Both the position numbers and the translations under genes were made by a program. Below, piece by piece: positions 1 to 8,798 of a stretch of DNA of 12,650 bases. The notes below the pieces were generated by a model. That model was not told where the DNA came from. It was given only the letters and a program-made list of their open reading frames with translations, and made no database searches. Origin of the DNA: Nanobdellota archaeon (lineage in GTDB: Archaea; Nanobdellota; Nanobdellia; Woesearchaeales; GCA-2686295); contig JAHJDK010000059.1 of NCBI GenBank assembly GCA_018812505.1, forward strand, positions 1 to 12,650, written 5' to 3'. Each line of letters starts with the position of its first letter. Position 1 is the first letter of the stretch.

Positions 1-1209
1 AATGATTTTGTTAATTTTTTTGTTAATAGATTTAAATCTTTAGAGAAAATTATTAAGCAGAGACCTGAGATGCAAGGATTAATATCTATTAACAAGATTA
101 AGTTGAAATCAGAAAAAGAAAATATCTCTATTATAGGTATGGTTAAAGAAAAAAAGATTACTAAAAATAACAACATTTTGTTAGTTCTTGAAGATTTAAC
201 AGGTCAAATATCTGTTTTGATTCATAAAAATAATGCTGAACTTCATAAAATTGCAAAAGATATGGTTTTAGATGAAGTGGTGGGTGTTGTTGGTGTTCTT
301 GGAAAAAACATAATTTTTGCTAATAATATAATTTTTCCAGATATTCCTTTAAATAGAGAACTTAAAAAAAGTCCTGTTGAGGAATATATTGTTTTTATAA
401 GTGATATGCATTTTGGTTCAAAGTTTTTTTTAAAAAAAGATTTTGAAAAATTTATTTCTTGGATTAATGGTGATTTAGGAACCAAAGAACAAAGAAACAT
501 GGCTGAAAAAACAAAATATATTTTTATAATTGGTGATTTAGTTGAAGGTGTCGGTGTTTATCCTGGTCAAGAAAAAGATTTAGAAATTATTGATATTAAA
601 GAGCAATACAAGTTTTTTGCAGAGTACCTTTCAAAAATAAAAAGTGATAAAAAAATAATTATTTGTCCAGGAAATCATGATGCTGGAAGAATAGCAGAAC
701 CTCAACTTCCTATTTATAATGATTTTGCAGAACCTATTTGGAATTTACCAAATACTATTATTGTTAGTAGTCCTTCTTATATAAATGTTGGTTCAAAAGA
801 AAATTTTTCAGGATTGGATGTTCTTATTTATCATGGTTATTCTTTAATTTATTATGCTAATAATGTTAGTTCAATTAGAAATTTAGGTGGTCAAAAAAGA
901 GTTGATTTAATTATGAAATTTTTACTTCAAAGAAGACATTTAGCACCTACTCATGAATCAAATATGTATATTCCAGATTCTGAAGAGGATCCTTTAGTTA
1001 TTAGTAGAATTCCTGATATTTTTGCTACAGGTCACATTCATAGAGCAACTGCTTCTCAGTATAGAAATATAACTTTATTGAATACTTCTTGTTGGGGAGC
1101 TATAACTGAAGATCAAGAAAAAAGAGGTTTGGAGCCTCAGCCGTCTAGGGTGTTTGTATTAAATATGCAGACTAGAAAGGTTAAAATAATTAATTTTTTT
1201 GGTGAATAA
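1..1209 (+). CDS. polB: DNA polymerase D (Pol II) small subunit DP1, 5'-partial
   Basis: Small subunit of archaeal family-D DNA polymerase: it carries the 3'-5' proofreading exonuclease and partners DP2. The reading frame is open to base 1 with no stop (the first codons read NDFVNFFVNRFKSLEKII), so the ATG at 70 is internal and the true start lies outside the window. This is expected, since DP1 proteins are usually longer than the 402 codons seen. An OB-fold spans roughly nt 100-330. It is followed by a calcineurin-type phosphoesterase domain with its metal-binding motifs in order: SDMHFG (nt 400), GDLVEG (532), GNHD (670), YHGY (829) and GHIH (1030). All catalytic His/Asp positions are present, so the nuclease should be active. 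DP2 starts 2 nt after the stop, so the two subunits are surely co-transcribed. Identification is secure; only the N-terminus is unseen. Confidence 0.96.
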   Translation, partial: NDFVNFFVNRFKSLEKIIKQRPEMQGLISINKIKLKSEKENISIIGMVKEKKITKNNNILLVLEDLTGQISVLIHKNNAELHKIAKDMVLDEVVGVVGVLGKNIIFANNIIFPDIPLNRELKKSPVEEYIVFISDMHFGSKFFLKKDFEKFISWINGDLGTKEQRNMAEKTKYIFIIGDLVEGVGVYPGQEKDLEIIDIKEQYKFFAEYLSKIKSDKKIIICPGNHDAGRIAEPQLPIYNDFAEPIWNLPNTIIVSSPSYINVGSKENFSGLDVLIYHGYSLIYYANNVSSIRNLGGQKRVDLIMKFLLQRRHLAPTHESNMYIPDSEEDPLVISRIPDIFATGHIHRATASQYRNITLLNTSCWGAITEDQEKRGLEPQPSRVFVLNMQTRKVKIINFFGE

Positions 1210-1211
1210 TT

Positions 1212-4200
1212 ATGTTATACTCAGATGAAATGAAAAAATATTTTGAATCTTTGAAGAGTGGTTGTTTTAATATTTATAAATTGGCTCAGGAAGCTAGAAA
1301 AAAGGGTTTTGATCCTTCTTCTGATGTAGAAATCACTTTAGCTGAAACTATGGCTGAGAGAGTTATTGGTTTGATGGGTGTTGTTGCACCTCAACTTAAA
1401 GGTAAAGGTGCTGAAAAGAGAATTGAGGAATTAGAAAAAGAGTATGGTTTTCTTGATATGAGGGTTGCTTTTAAAATTGCAGAAGATGTTGCTAACGAGA
1501 AATTTTGTAAATTTAAAGATCAAAAGGAAGCGATCGAGGTTGGTATTAGAACTGGTTTTACATATGTTACGTTAGGTGTTGTTAGCAGCCCTATTGAAGG
1601 TTTTACACATTTAGAATTTAAAGATAGAAATGATGGTAAAGGTAAGTATTTTTGTATTTATTATGCAGGTCCTATAAGAAATGCAGGGGGAACTGCTGCT
1701 GCTTGGTCTGTTGTTATTGCTGATTATTTAAGAAAAAAATTTGGTTTTCAAGAGTATGATCCTACTGATAAAGAAATTAAAAGGTGTCATGCTGAGTTAG
1801 AGGATTATCATGAATTTATAACTAATCTTCAGTATTTTCCTTCAAGAGAGGAGTCTGAATTTTTAATGAAGTATTTACCTGTAGAAATTTCAGGCGATCC
1901 TTCTGAAAAGTATGAAGTTTCAAATGTTAATTATAAAGATCTTCCAAGGGTTAATACAAATCTTTTAAGAAGTGGTTATTGTTTAATTCATAGTAGTTGT
2001 ATACCTTTAAAGGCTCCAAAATTATGGTCTAAAATTAATAAATATTATAAGGAATTTGATTTGGAGCATTGGGGTTTTCTTGAAGAATTTATTGTTTTGC
2101 AGAAAAAGTCTAAGGCTAAGGGAAAATCTGATGTTAAGTCAAAAATTTCTCCTGATTATACTTATATTAAGGATTTAGTTGCTGGAAGGCCTGTTCTTTC
2201 TCATCCCATGGCTGCAGGCGGTTTTAGATTAAGATATGGTCGTTCAAGAGTTTCTGGTTATTCTGGTCAAAGTGTTCATCCTGCAACTATGCATATTTTA
2301 AATGATTATTTGGCTAGTGCAACTCAGTTAAAGGTTGAAAGGCCTGGTAAAGCAGCTGCTTATACTGTTTGTGATAGTATTGATGGTCCGATTGTTAAGT
2401 TGAAGAATGGAGATGTTATTTTTCTTGAAACTGAAGAATTGGCTATTAAATATAAAAAAGAAGTTGATAAAATATTATTTTTAGGTGATTTTTTAATTAG
2501 TTATGGTGATTTTTTTGATAGGGCTCATCCTTTAATTCCTCCTGGTTATTGTCAGGAGTTTTGGATTCTGGAGTTTGAAGAAGCAATTATTAAACTTTTT
2601 GGAACTTTTGATTTTGAAAAGATTAATGAGTTGATAAATATTTCTTCAGAGAATCTTAAGAAATTGTTTGATGATCCTTTGATGTCGAGAATTTCTGTTA
2701 AAGCAGCTGTTGATATTTCAAAAGCTTTTGATATCCCTTTTAATCCAAGATACACTTTTTATTGGAATACTATTAATTTGGATCAGTTAAAAAGATTGTT
2801 TTTATGGTTTAAAAATTTTGATATTAGGGATGAAAAAATTGTTTTAAAAAATTCTGTTGAAAAGGAAATTTTAGAATTGATTGGTGTGCCTCATAAATTG
2901 GTTAGTGATGAATTTGTTGTTTTGGACAAGTCTATGAGCATGGCTTTTATGGTTCAAACAGGAATTTCAAGTTCTTTAGATTTTGTTGATTTAATTAATT
3001 TAATAGATGAACAAATTTCAAACAATCAAATTAAACCTTTATCTATTATTAAAAAACATTCTTTTGTTAAATTAAGAGATAAGGCAGGAATTTTTATTGG
3101 TGCTAGAATGGGTCGTCCTGAAAAAGCTAAAATGAGAAAAATGGTTGGTTCTCCTCATGGATTATTTCCTGTTGGTGGTGAAGGTGGTAAGTTTAGGTCT
3201 TTTCAGTCTGCTTTGATGGGTAGTAAGATAAAAGCGGATTTTGCTTTGTTTTTTTGTTCTCATTGTAATTCTGAATCAGTTTTTTTTGTTTGTGAAAAAT
3301 GTGGTGGTAAAACTGAGAGAAGATTTTTTTGTGAAACTTGCGGGTTGACAAAAGGTTGTGATCATAATCCGAAGTCTTTTATTTCTAAAGAAATTAATAT
3401 TAAACAAATATTTGATAATTTACTTAAAAAACTTAAAACACAAATTTTTCCTGATTTAATTAAAGGTGTTAGAGGTACTTTTAATCCAGAGCACATTCCT
3501 GAACATCTTATTAAAGCAATTCTTAGAGCTAAACATTCAATTAATGTTAATAAGGATGGCACTACAAGATTTGATGCTTCAGAATTGGCTATAACTCATT
3601 TTAAGCCTTGTGAAGTTTTTGTTTCTGTTGAAAAGTTGCAGAAGTTAGGGTATTCAAAAGATATTCATGGATTTCCTTTAGAAAGTGATTCTCAGATTTT
3701 AGAGTTGAAACCTCAGGATGTAATTCTTCCTTCTTGTTTGGTTTCACCTAATGAACCTGCTGATGAGATTCTTTTTAGGACTTCAAAATTTATTGATGAT
3801 TTGCTTATTAATTTGTATGATTTGAAGCCTTTTTATAAGTTAAAATCAAAAGATGATTTGGTTGGTCATTATGTTGTGGGTTTGGCTCCTCATACTTCTG
3901 CAGGTATTTTGGGTAGAATAATTGGGTTTTCCAGAACACAAGGGTTTTTTGCTCATCCTTTGTTTCACGCTGCTATGAGAAGAGATGTTGATGGTGATGA
4001 GTCTTGTTTGTTTTTGTTGTTAGATGCTTTTCTTAATTTTTCTCAGAAGTATTTACCTTCCTCAAGAGGTAGTACGATGGATGCTCCTCTTGTTTTAACT
4101 TATTTTTTGAATCCTACAGAAGTTGATGATATGGCTTTTCATGTTGATGTTGCTTGGAAATATCCTTTAAACTTTTACAAGGCTGCTTTAAAATATAAAA

Positions 4201-4736
4201 TGCCTTGGGAAGTTAATGTTGATCAGGTTGGTGATTTTTTGAATACACCTTTACAGTATGAGGGTTATGGTTTTACTCATTCAACATCTAATATTAATAA
4301 AGGTGTTTTATGTTCTGCTTATAAAACTCTTCCTAGTATGGAGGATAAGCTTAAGGGTCAGATGGATTTGGCTGAAAAAATAAGGGCGGTTGATAAAACT
4401 GATGTTGCTCGTTTGGTTATTGAGAAACATTTTTTAAAGGATATAAAAGGTAATTTGAGAAAATTTTCGTCTCAGAAATTTAGGTGTGTTAATTGTAATG
4501 CTAAATATAGGAGACCTCCTTTGTTGGGTAAGTGTTTGGAGTGTGGTGGAAAAATTATTTTTACTGTTTCAGAGGGTTCTGTCGTTAAATATTTAGAACC
4601 AAGTATTAGTCTTGCTAATAAGTATAATGTTTCATCTTATTTAAAGCAAACTTTAGAGTTAACTAAGAGAAGAATTGAAGATGTTTTTGGTAAGGATGCT
4701 GAGAAACAGGAAGCTTTAGGAAAATGGTTTGATTAA
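1212..4736 (+). CDS. polC: DNA polymerase D (Pol II) large subunit DP2
   Basis: Catalytic subunit of archaeal replicative polymerase D, whose active site is a double-psi beta-barrel like that of RNA polymerase. The 1174 residues are within the normal DP2 range. Seen: an N-terminal segment with YYAGPIRNAGGTAAAW, then RYGRSR...HPATM, GARMGRPEKAKMRKM, and a Cys-rich zinc region (C682, C685, C694, C697, C707, C710, C716). The catalytic loop is RDVDGDES, with D927 and D929 as the metal ligands. A C-terminal Cys4 site (C1092, C1095, C1108, C1111) follows, and the extreme C-terminus QEALGKWF (1166-1173) fits a PCNA-interacting (PIP) box. No intein interrupts it. The start codon is preceded at 6 nt by GGTGA (1201-1205), a match to the anti-SD that lies inside the last codons of DP1. 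Stop TAA is followed by T tracts. Identification is essentially certain. Confidence 0.97.
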   Translation: MLYSDEMKKYFESLKSGCFNIYKLAQEARKKGFDPSSDVEITLAETMAERVIGLMGVVAPQLKGKGAEKRIEELEKEYGFLDMRVAFKIAEDVANEKFCKFKDQKEAIEVGIRTGFTYVTLGVVSSPIEGFTHLEFKDRNDGKGKYFCIYYAGPIRNAGGTAAAWSVVIADYLRKKFGFQEYDPTDKEIKRCHAELEDYHEFITNLQYFPSREESEFLMKYLPVEISGDPSEKYEVSNVNYKDLPRVNTNLLRSGYCLIHSSCIPLKAPKLWSKINKYYKEFDLEHWGFLEEFIVLQKKSKAKGKSDVKSKISPDYTYIKDLVAGRPVLSHPMAAGGFRLRYGRSRVSGYSGQSVHPATMHILNDYLASATQLKVERPGKAAAYTVCDSIDGPIVKLKNGDVIFLETEELAIKYKKEVDKILFLGDFLISYGDFFDRAHPLIPPGYCQEFWILEFEEAIIKLFGTFDFEKINELINISSENLKKLFDDPLMSRISVKAAVDISKAFDIPFNPRYTFYWNTINLDQLKRLFLWFKNFDIRDEKIVLKNSVEKEILELIGVPHKLVSDEFVVLDKSMSMAFMVQTGISSSLDFVDLINLIDEQISNNQIKPLSIIKKHSFVKLRDKAGIFIGARMGRPEKAKMRKMVGSPHGLFPVGGEGGKFRSFQSALMGSKIKADFALFFCSHCNSESVFFVCEKCGGKTERRFFCETCGLTKGCDHNPKSFISKEINIKQIFDNLLKKLKTQIFPDLIKGVRGTFNPEHIPEHLIKAILRAKHSINVNKDGTTRFDASELAITHFKPCEVFVSVEKLQKLGYSKDIHGFPLESDSQILELKPQDVILPSCLVSPNEPADEILFRTSKFIDDLLINLYDLKPFYKLKSKDDLVGHYVVGLAPHTSAGILGRIIGFSRTQGFFAHPLFHAAMRRDVDGDESCLFLLLDAFLNFSQKYLPSSRGSTMDAPLVLTYFLNPTEVDDMAFHVDVAWKYPLNFYKAALKYKMPWEVNVDQVGDFLNTPLQYEGYGFTHSTSNINKGVLCSAYKTLPSMEDKLKGQMDLAEKIRAVDKTDVARLVIEKHFLKDIKGNLRKFSSQKFRCVNCNAKYRRPPLLGKCLECGGKIIFTVSEGSVVKYLEPSISLANKYNVSSYLKQTLELTKRRIEDVFGKDAEKQEALGKWFD

Positions 4737-4765
4737 TTATGTGAGTATTATTTGCACATAAGGAA

Positions 4766-4809
4766 TTTTTTTTATTGTTAAGTATTTATCTATTAATCCT
4801 TGTTTTTTT
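4766..4809 (+). terminator. T-tract terminator region after polC
   Basis: The 88-bp convergent gap between polC and the aIF2-beta gene carries a run of eight T (4766-4773) and a run of seven T (4803-4809) on the plus strand. Archaeal RNA polymerase terminates at non-template T runs, so this is the likely end of the DP1-DP2 transcript. No strong hairpin was seen. Assignment is by position and composition only. Confidence 0.4.
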
Positions 4810-4824
4810 ACTATGAATGTCATT

Positions 4825-5232
4825 TTATATTTTTGAGTAAAATGATTGTTTTGCTCCGCAGGCTTGACATTTTAAAAAATATATTCCTGCTTCATTTGTT
4901 AATTTTGTGTCTGGTTTGCCACATTCTTTGCATAAGACAAATGTTTCTGCGTATTGGGTTATTTTTTCATTAATTTTTGATGCAGGGATTTTTGATCCGA
5001 ATATGACTGCGTTTTTTCTCATATCTCCTGGTGTTGCTAATTCTTTTAGAACATATTTTAGTAGGTGTTCTATTTTTCTTTGGAGTGTTTTTGCTATTTC
5101 TACGAAGTTGCTTACTATTGTTTTATTTCCTTCTACATGTCCTCTTACTTTCGGTATGTTAAATCGTTCTCCGCTTGTAGTTATATCAGGTAATTCTTGT
5201 TTACCTTTTTTTAGCATTTCTTCGTAATTCAT
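4825..5232 (-). CDS. eif2b: Translation initiation factor aIF2 subunit beta
   Basis: Beta subunit of the archaeal initiation factor 2 heterotrimer, which delivers Met-tRNAi to the small ribosomal subunit. The 135-aa length matches archaeal aIF2-beta, which lacks the long eukaryotic N-terminus. The layout is standard: a short N-terminal helix that docks on aIF2-gamma (MNYEEMLKKGKQELP), the central alpha-beta domain (about 22-95, with the typical VEGNKTIVSNF and KELATPGDM), and a C-terminal zinc ribbon with C101-x2-C104 and C122-x2-C125. The gene is convergent with polC and divergent from the SpoIIM-like gene. No Shine-Dalgarno precedes the ATG; instead a TATA box is centred 26-27 nt upstream, which predicts a leaderless mRNA. 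Identification is firm. Confidence 0.95.
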   Translation of the reverse strand: MNYEEMLKKGKQELPDITTSGERFNIPKVRGHVEGNKTIVSNFVEIAKTLQRKIEHLLKYVLKELATPGDMRKNAVIFGSKIPASKINEKITQYAETFVLCKECGKPDTKLTNEAGIYFLKCQACGAKQSFYSKI

Positions 5233-5254
5233 ATATTTTCAGAAATGGTGTTGT

Positions 5255-5262
5255 TATTTAAA
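5255..5262 (-). promoter_or_regulatory. TATA box for the aIF2-beta gene
   Basis: On the minus strand the sequence reads TTTAAATA, preceded by AAAAGC, which suits a BRE. Its centre is 26.5 nt from the ATG at 5232, so transcription should start at or next to the start codon. The 15-nt block AAAAGCTTTAAATAA recurs exactly at the rnp3 promoter (11033-11047), which supports it being a real element. Confidence 0.65.
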
Positions 5263-5281
5263 GCTTTTCTATTTAGAAAAC

Positions 5282-5289
5282 TTTTTAAA
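5282..5289 (+). promoter_or_regulatory. TATA box for the SpoIIM-like gene
   Basis: TTTTTAAA on the plus strand, preceded by GAAAAC, is centred 26.5 nt before the ATG at 5312. It lies back to back with the aIF2-beta box in a 79-bp divergent intergenic region. The spacing predicts a leaderless transcript, and no Shine-Dalgarno is present. Confidence 0.6.
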
Positions 5290-5311
5290 CACGAGAAATA
5301 AAAATTTTATT

Positions 5312-6163
5312 ATGGTTTTGGAATCTTTAACAAATCCTTTTAAGGCTGAGAATAATCCTGGAAAATTAATTGTTTTAGGTTTTATTTATGCATCTGTTGC
5401 TACTTTTCTTAGTCTTTGGATTTTTAGGAGTTATTCTAGTTTAATAATGGTTTTTTTAACTGTTATGGCTTGCATTCCTTTACTTTATAATACTATTAAG
5501 ATGGAGGAGGAAAAGGATCTTCAGGATATGGGTGAGCGTTGGCTTTTGAAGGAGCATAGTAAGGCTTTAATGGCTTTTATGGCTCTTTTTATTGGTGTTT
5601 CTCTTGCTTGTGTTTTGTGGTATGTTGTTCTTCCATCTGATACTGTTTCAGTTCTTTTTGAGACTCAAACAGCAACTATTCAAAATATTAATCCTTCAGT
5701 AACTGGTCAGGTTGCTGGAAATACAAATCATTTTGTTAGAATTTTTTTAAATAATGTTAAGGTTTTGATTTTTTGTGTGTTGTTTTCTTTTCTTTATGGT
5801 TCTGGCGCTATTTTTATTTTAACTTGGAACGCTTCTGTTATAGGTGTTGCGATGGGTAATTTTATTAGATCTAATCTTTCTTATTATTCTAGTTTATATG
5901 GGTTTGAAAAAACTGCTCAATATTTTCAAATAATATCTGTTGGTTTGTTAAAATATGTTATTCATGGTATTCCAGAGATTCTTGCTTATTTTGTCGCAGG
6001 TTTGGCGGGTGGTATTATTTCTGTTGCAGTTATTAGACATGATTTTGGTACTAGAAAGTTTGAGCATATTTTGTTGGATTCTGCTGATTTAATTTTGCTT
6101 AGTATTCTTTTGTTGTTTATTGCTGGTTTGTTAGAAGTTTGGGTTACGCCAGTTATATTTTAA
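5312..6163 (+). CDS. SpoIIM/DUF95-family integral membrane protein
   Basis: A 283-aa polytopic membrane protein of the stage II sporulation protein M family. In archaea, which do not sporulate, its role is unknown; membrane transport or remodelling has been suggested. Hydrophobic segments lie at about 19-38, 43-60, 85-107, 147-171, 207-240 (possibly two helices) and 257-276. A soluble acidic loop (KMEEEKDLQDMGER, 63-76) follows TM2, and an extracytoplasmic-looking polar stretch spans about 108-145. The family signature is H218-G-I-P-E222 followed by a small-residue helix (LAYFVAGLAGG). No cleavable signal peptide was seen. Promoter spacing predicts a leaderless mRNA. The stop codon overlaps the stop of the convergent RPA-like gene. 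The family call rests on the HGxPE motif and topology; function is not inferred. Confidence 0.8.
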   Translation: MVLESLTNPFKAENNPGKLIVLGFIYASVATFLSLWIFRSYSSLIMVFLTVMACIPLLYNTIKMEEEKDLQDMGERWLLKEHSKALMAFMALFIGVSLACVLWYVVLPSDTVSVLFETQTATIQNINPSVTGQVAGNTNHFVRIFLNNVKVLIFCVLFSFLYGSGAIFILTWNASVIGVAMGNFIRSNLSYYSSLYGFEKTAQYFQIISVGLLKYVIHGIPEILAYFVAGLAGGIISVAVIRHDFGTRKFEHILLDSADLILLSILLLFIAGLLEVWVTPVIF

Positions 6164-6771
6164 ATTATTTTTACAATGCCTGGTTTTATTTCAAAAATAT
6201 CTCCATGTTCTATCATTTGATTTATTAAATTGTTAGCATTTACATGGTTTGAGCTTTTAATTAATTCTTCTATTTTGACACCCATTCCTTTATCCATTTC
6301 ACATATTTTTTTAAGTATTTCTTCTGTGTTATTGATGGTGTTTAATGAGTTATTTTCTTCTATTATCGGTTTTGTTGTTTCAACTTTTTTCAGTTTTGTT
6401 TCTTTTAATTCTAGAAGTCGATGTTCTATCCATTTTAGGTTTTTGATTTTTTTTATTATTTCAGGTACAACGTATTTTTGTTCATTAAAAACTCTTGGTT
6501 TACCTATTACTATTATTATTTCTCCTATTTCATTTTTTTTAAAGTTATTTTTTTCTTCGAAAGTTCTTAGTTGTATTTTTCCACTACCATCATCTATTGT
6601 TATTGCATTTTCATCTAAGCTTATAACTACACCTATTATGTTTATTCTAGAAATTTTTCCTATAGGGGTTTCTAAGTAGTTTGGTTCCCAACCTTCTCTT
6701 TTTATGTATCTTCCTTCAAGTATATCCTTAATTCTGCATTTTTTTGCTGTTTGTCTTTTGACATCTGTCAT
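6160..6771 (-). CDS. RPA32-like single-stranded DNA-binding protein (OB-fold plus winged helix)
   Basis: A 203-aa protein with the layout of the RPA middle subunit. An OB-fold (about 38-110) contains the RPA2/Stn1-type strand TIDDGSGKIQLRTF (58-71). A charged Lys/Glu linker (about 115-145) follows, then a C-terminal winged helix (about 147-203) ending GDIFEIKPGIVKII. It is inferred to bind single-stranded DNA at the fork or to mediate protein contacts. The gene is third in the TBP-MCM operon, 7 nt after the MCM stop, which supports a replication role. Its C-terminus resembles the C-terminal winged helix of the adjacent MCM. No obvious Shine-Dalgarno. The ATG at 6771 is the natural start. It could instead be a Stn1-like accessory subunit; OB-fold and winged helix are clear, the exact orthology is not. 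Confidence 0.8.
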   Translation of the reverse strand: MTDVKRQTAKKCRIKDILEGRYIKREGWEPNYLETPIGKISRINIIGVVISLDENAITIDDGSGKIQLRTFEEKNNFKKNEIGEIIIVIGKPRVFNEQKYVVPEIIKKIKNLKWIEHRLLELKETKLKKVETTKPIIEENNSLNTINNTEEILKKICEMDKGMGVKIEELIKSSNHVNANNLINQMIEHGDIFEIKPGIVKII

Positions 6772-6778
6772 TTTATAA

Positions 6779-8797
6779 TTATATTTTTGATATTAATCCA
6801 TGTCTTGGACTAAATATATCTCCTGATCTTTTGAGTTTTTCAATTACATCTTCTACTTTTTTCTCATCTATACCTTTTATTTCTGCTTCTCTTACTACAT
6901 CTTCTACAGGTATTGTTTTTCCAATTGTTTTTTCAAGTTCATTAATTATTTCTCTCACCATTGATATATGTGATCTTTCGCTAGCACTTATCCCTGTTGT
7001 TATTCTATCAATATCTATTTTTCCTGTTTCTGGGTCTGTTCCTATTTGTGATAGACAGAAATGTACTAGTTCTATTGCTTTTAGTGCATCTTTTTTTGTC
7101 ACTTTATCTGAAAGTCTTGTTTTTGCAGATGCTTCTGATAGTCTAACAAGTCCTTCAAGTTGTCTTGGTGATATTGGTATTGTTACTATTCCTTCTTCTG
7201 AGCCTGCTGAGTTTCTCATTTTTACGTAAAAATTTTTAATTTCATTTAGAGCGGCAGTTGTTAGTTCTGGTTTGATTGTTTGTTTTGCGTATGCAATATA
7301 TTTTTTCATTAGGTTTTGTTCTATTACTTCTTCTTTACTCATAGGATCTATGTGTAATGATAATATGAAATCTGCCATTTTTTCGTCTCTTACAGAATCT
7401 GGCAAGTCTCTTATTGGAAATATTAGGTCAAATCTGTTGATTAATGTTGAGGGTAAGTCTATCTGTTTTGCTAATAGTTCATATGGGTCGAATCTTCCAA
7501 ATTTTGGGTTTGCGGCAGCTAGAACTGTTGTTTCTGCTCTAAGGGTTGCTTGTATGTTTGCTTTTGAAATAGTTACTGTTTGTTGTTCTAGTGCTTCGTG
7601 CATTGCACTTCTGTCTTCAGGACTCATTTTATCCAACTCATCAATACAGCAAAGACCTTTATTAGTTAGCACTAGTGCTCCTGCTTCTAATGCGTATCCT
7701 CTTAAGAATTCATCTTTAACTACTGATGCTGTTAGTCCTGCGCCTGATGTTCCTTTTCCACTTATATATCTTGCTTTAGGTGCTATTTTACTCATTCTTT
7801 TTAGCAATTGACTTTTTCCTGAACCCGGGTCTCCTATAAGTAATATATGCATATCTCCTCTAGTGGTTATTCCTTTTTCTCTGAATTTTTTCACTCCACC
7901 CATCAGTTGTAGGAGTAGTGCTTCTTTTATTTTTTCATGACCAAATATTGTCGGGGCTATTGAGTTTATCATTTTTTCATAAACTTTTGGATCTTTGCTT
8001 AGTTCTTCAATTTGTTTCATTTCTTTTTTTGATATGTCAATTTCTGAGAAGTCTTCTTGAATTGGCTCTAGATAGTTTGATTCTATCATCAAGTCATATC
8101 TCGTGGATAGTCCTCCTGAAGTTAGTATTATTGGTACTTCTTTTATTTCTCCAACAATTTTTAGTTTGCTTCCTGGATTTGTTTTCTTTTCTGATATTGG
8201 TGATACTAAGTCTTTTTTTAGAAATATGTTTATTCTTTTTGGTTGTTCTCCTCCAGTTAAGTCTTCTGGTGCTTCTTCTAATACTAGTTTTTGTGCGTCA
8301 ACTAGTTCTTTATTTATTAATCTGAATTTTCCTTTTCTTCCGCAAGAGCATCTACTTGGTTCTTTAAATTTAGTGTCTATTTGCAGAATGTTTATTATGT
8401 TTCCGCAGCTTGGACATTCAAATTTTGCGCTCGTAACTTGTGGTCTGACATCAGATTTTTGTCTTACTATTCCTTCAACTTGAACAAACTTATTTAGGTG
8501 TTTGCTTCTGATATCTCTTATCTTGATGTTGTGTGATTCAGGTATGTTTTTTATTCTGACACTGAAGTCTTTTACTTCTTCATCACCAATAGTTTTCTTT
8601 ATCGCTAGCTCTGCAACTTTGAGTATTTCTTCAGGTGTTTCTAGTAGTATTTCTGCTATTTCAGGGTTGAATTTTGAGAGTTCTGCAAAGTCAACTATTA
8701 GAAAATCTTGTCCTTTTTGTAAGTTTTCAAGAAGTTCATTGTGATAGTTGGATTCTATGAACTCTTGAAACTTGTTAATTTGCTCTGTGATGTCCAT
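6779..8797 (-). CDS. mcm: Replicative DNA helicase MCM
   Basis: Homohexameric archaeal MCM helicase, which unwinds DNA ahead of polymerase D. The length of 672 aa is normal. Domains in order: an N-terminal helical domain (about 1-95), an OB-fold with a zinc site (C128-x2-C131 and C150-x-C152), and the AAA+ core. The core has Walker A GDPGSGKS (322-329), Walker B CIDELDK (384-390, D386/E387), sensor 1 AAANP (428-431) and an arginine finger in NRFDLIF (R455). A helical lid follows, and a C-terminal winged helix ends GDIFSPRHGLISKI. The arginine-finger motif has Asn where most MCMs have Ser (SRFD); the catalytic Arg is kept. The start lies one base after the TBP stop, with no usable Shine-Dalgarno, so translation is probably coupled to TBP. 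No intein. Identification is certain. Confidence 0.98.
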   Translation of the reverse strand: MDITEQINKFQEFIESNYHNELLENLQKGQDFLIVDFAELSKFNPEIAEILLETPEEILKVAELAIKKTIGDEEVKDFSVRIKNIPESHNIKIRDIRSKHLNKFVQVEGIVRQKSDVRPQVTSAKFECPSCGNIINILQIDTKFKEPSRCSCGRKGKFRLINKELVDAQKLVLEEAPEDLTGGEQPKRINIFLKKDLVSPISEKKTNPGSKLKIVGEIKEVPIILTSGGLSTRYDLMIESNYLEPIQEDFSEIDISKKEMKQIEELSKDPKVYEKMINSIAPTIFGHEKIKEALLLQLMGGVKKFREKGITTRGDMHILLIGDPGSGKSQLLKRMSKIAPKARYISGKGTSGAGLTASVVKDEFLRGYALEAGALVLTNKGLCCIDELDKMSPEDRSAMHEALEQQTVTISKANIQATLRAETTVLAAANPKFGRFDPYELLAKQIDLPSTLINRFDLIFPIRDLPDSVRDEKMADFILSLHIDPMSKEEVIEQNLMKKYIAYAKQTIKPELTTAALNEIKNFYVKMRNSAGSEEGIVTIPISPRQLEGLVRLSEASAKTRLSDKVTKKDALKAIELVHFCLSQIGTDPETGKIDIDRITTGISASERSHISMVREIINELEKTIGKTIPVEDVVREAEIKGIDEKKVEDVIEKLKRSGDIFSPRHGLISKI

Positions 8798-8798
8798 C

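Noticed and set aside
70..72. ATG at 70 as the start of DP1
   Set aside because: The frame stays open to base 1 and the upstream residues look like DP1 sequence, so the gene is cut by the window edge.
1212..4736. Intein in DP2, as in some Pyrococcus species
   Set aside because: The length is normal and the conserved DP2 blocks run without interruption.
6230..8744. Several long plus-strand ORFs opposite the RPA-like and mcm genes
   Set aside because: They are antisense shadows of clearly identified genes, rich in Ser/Phe/Leu from T-rich DNA, with no initiation signals.
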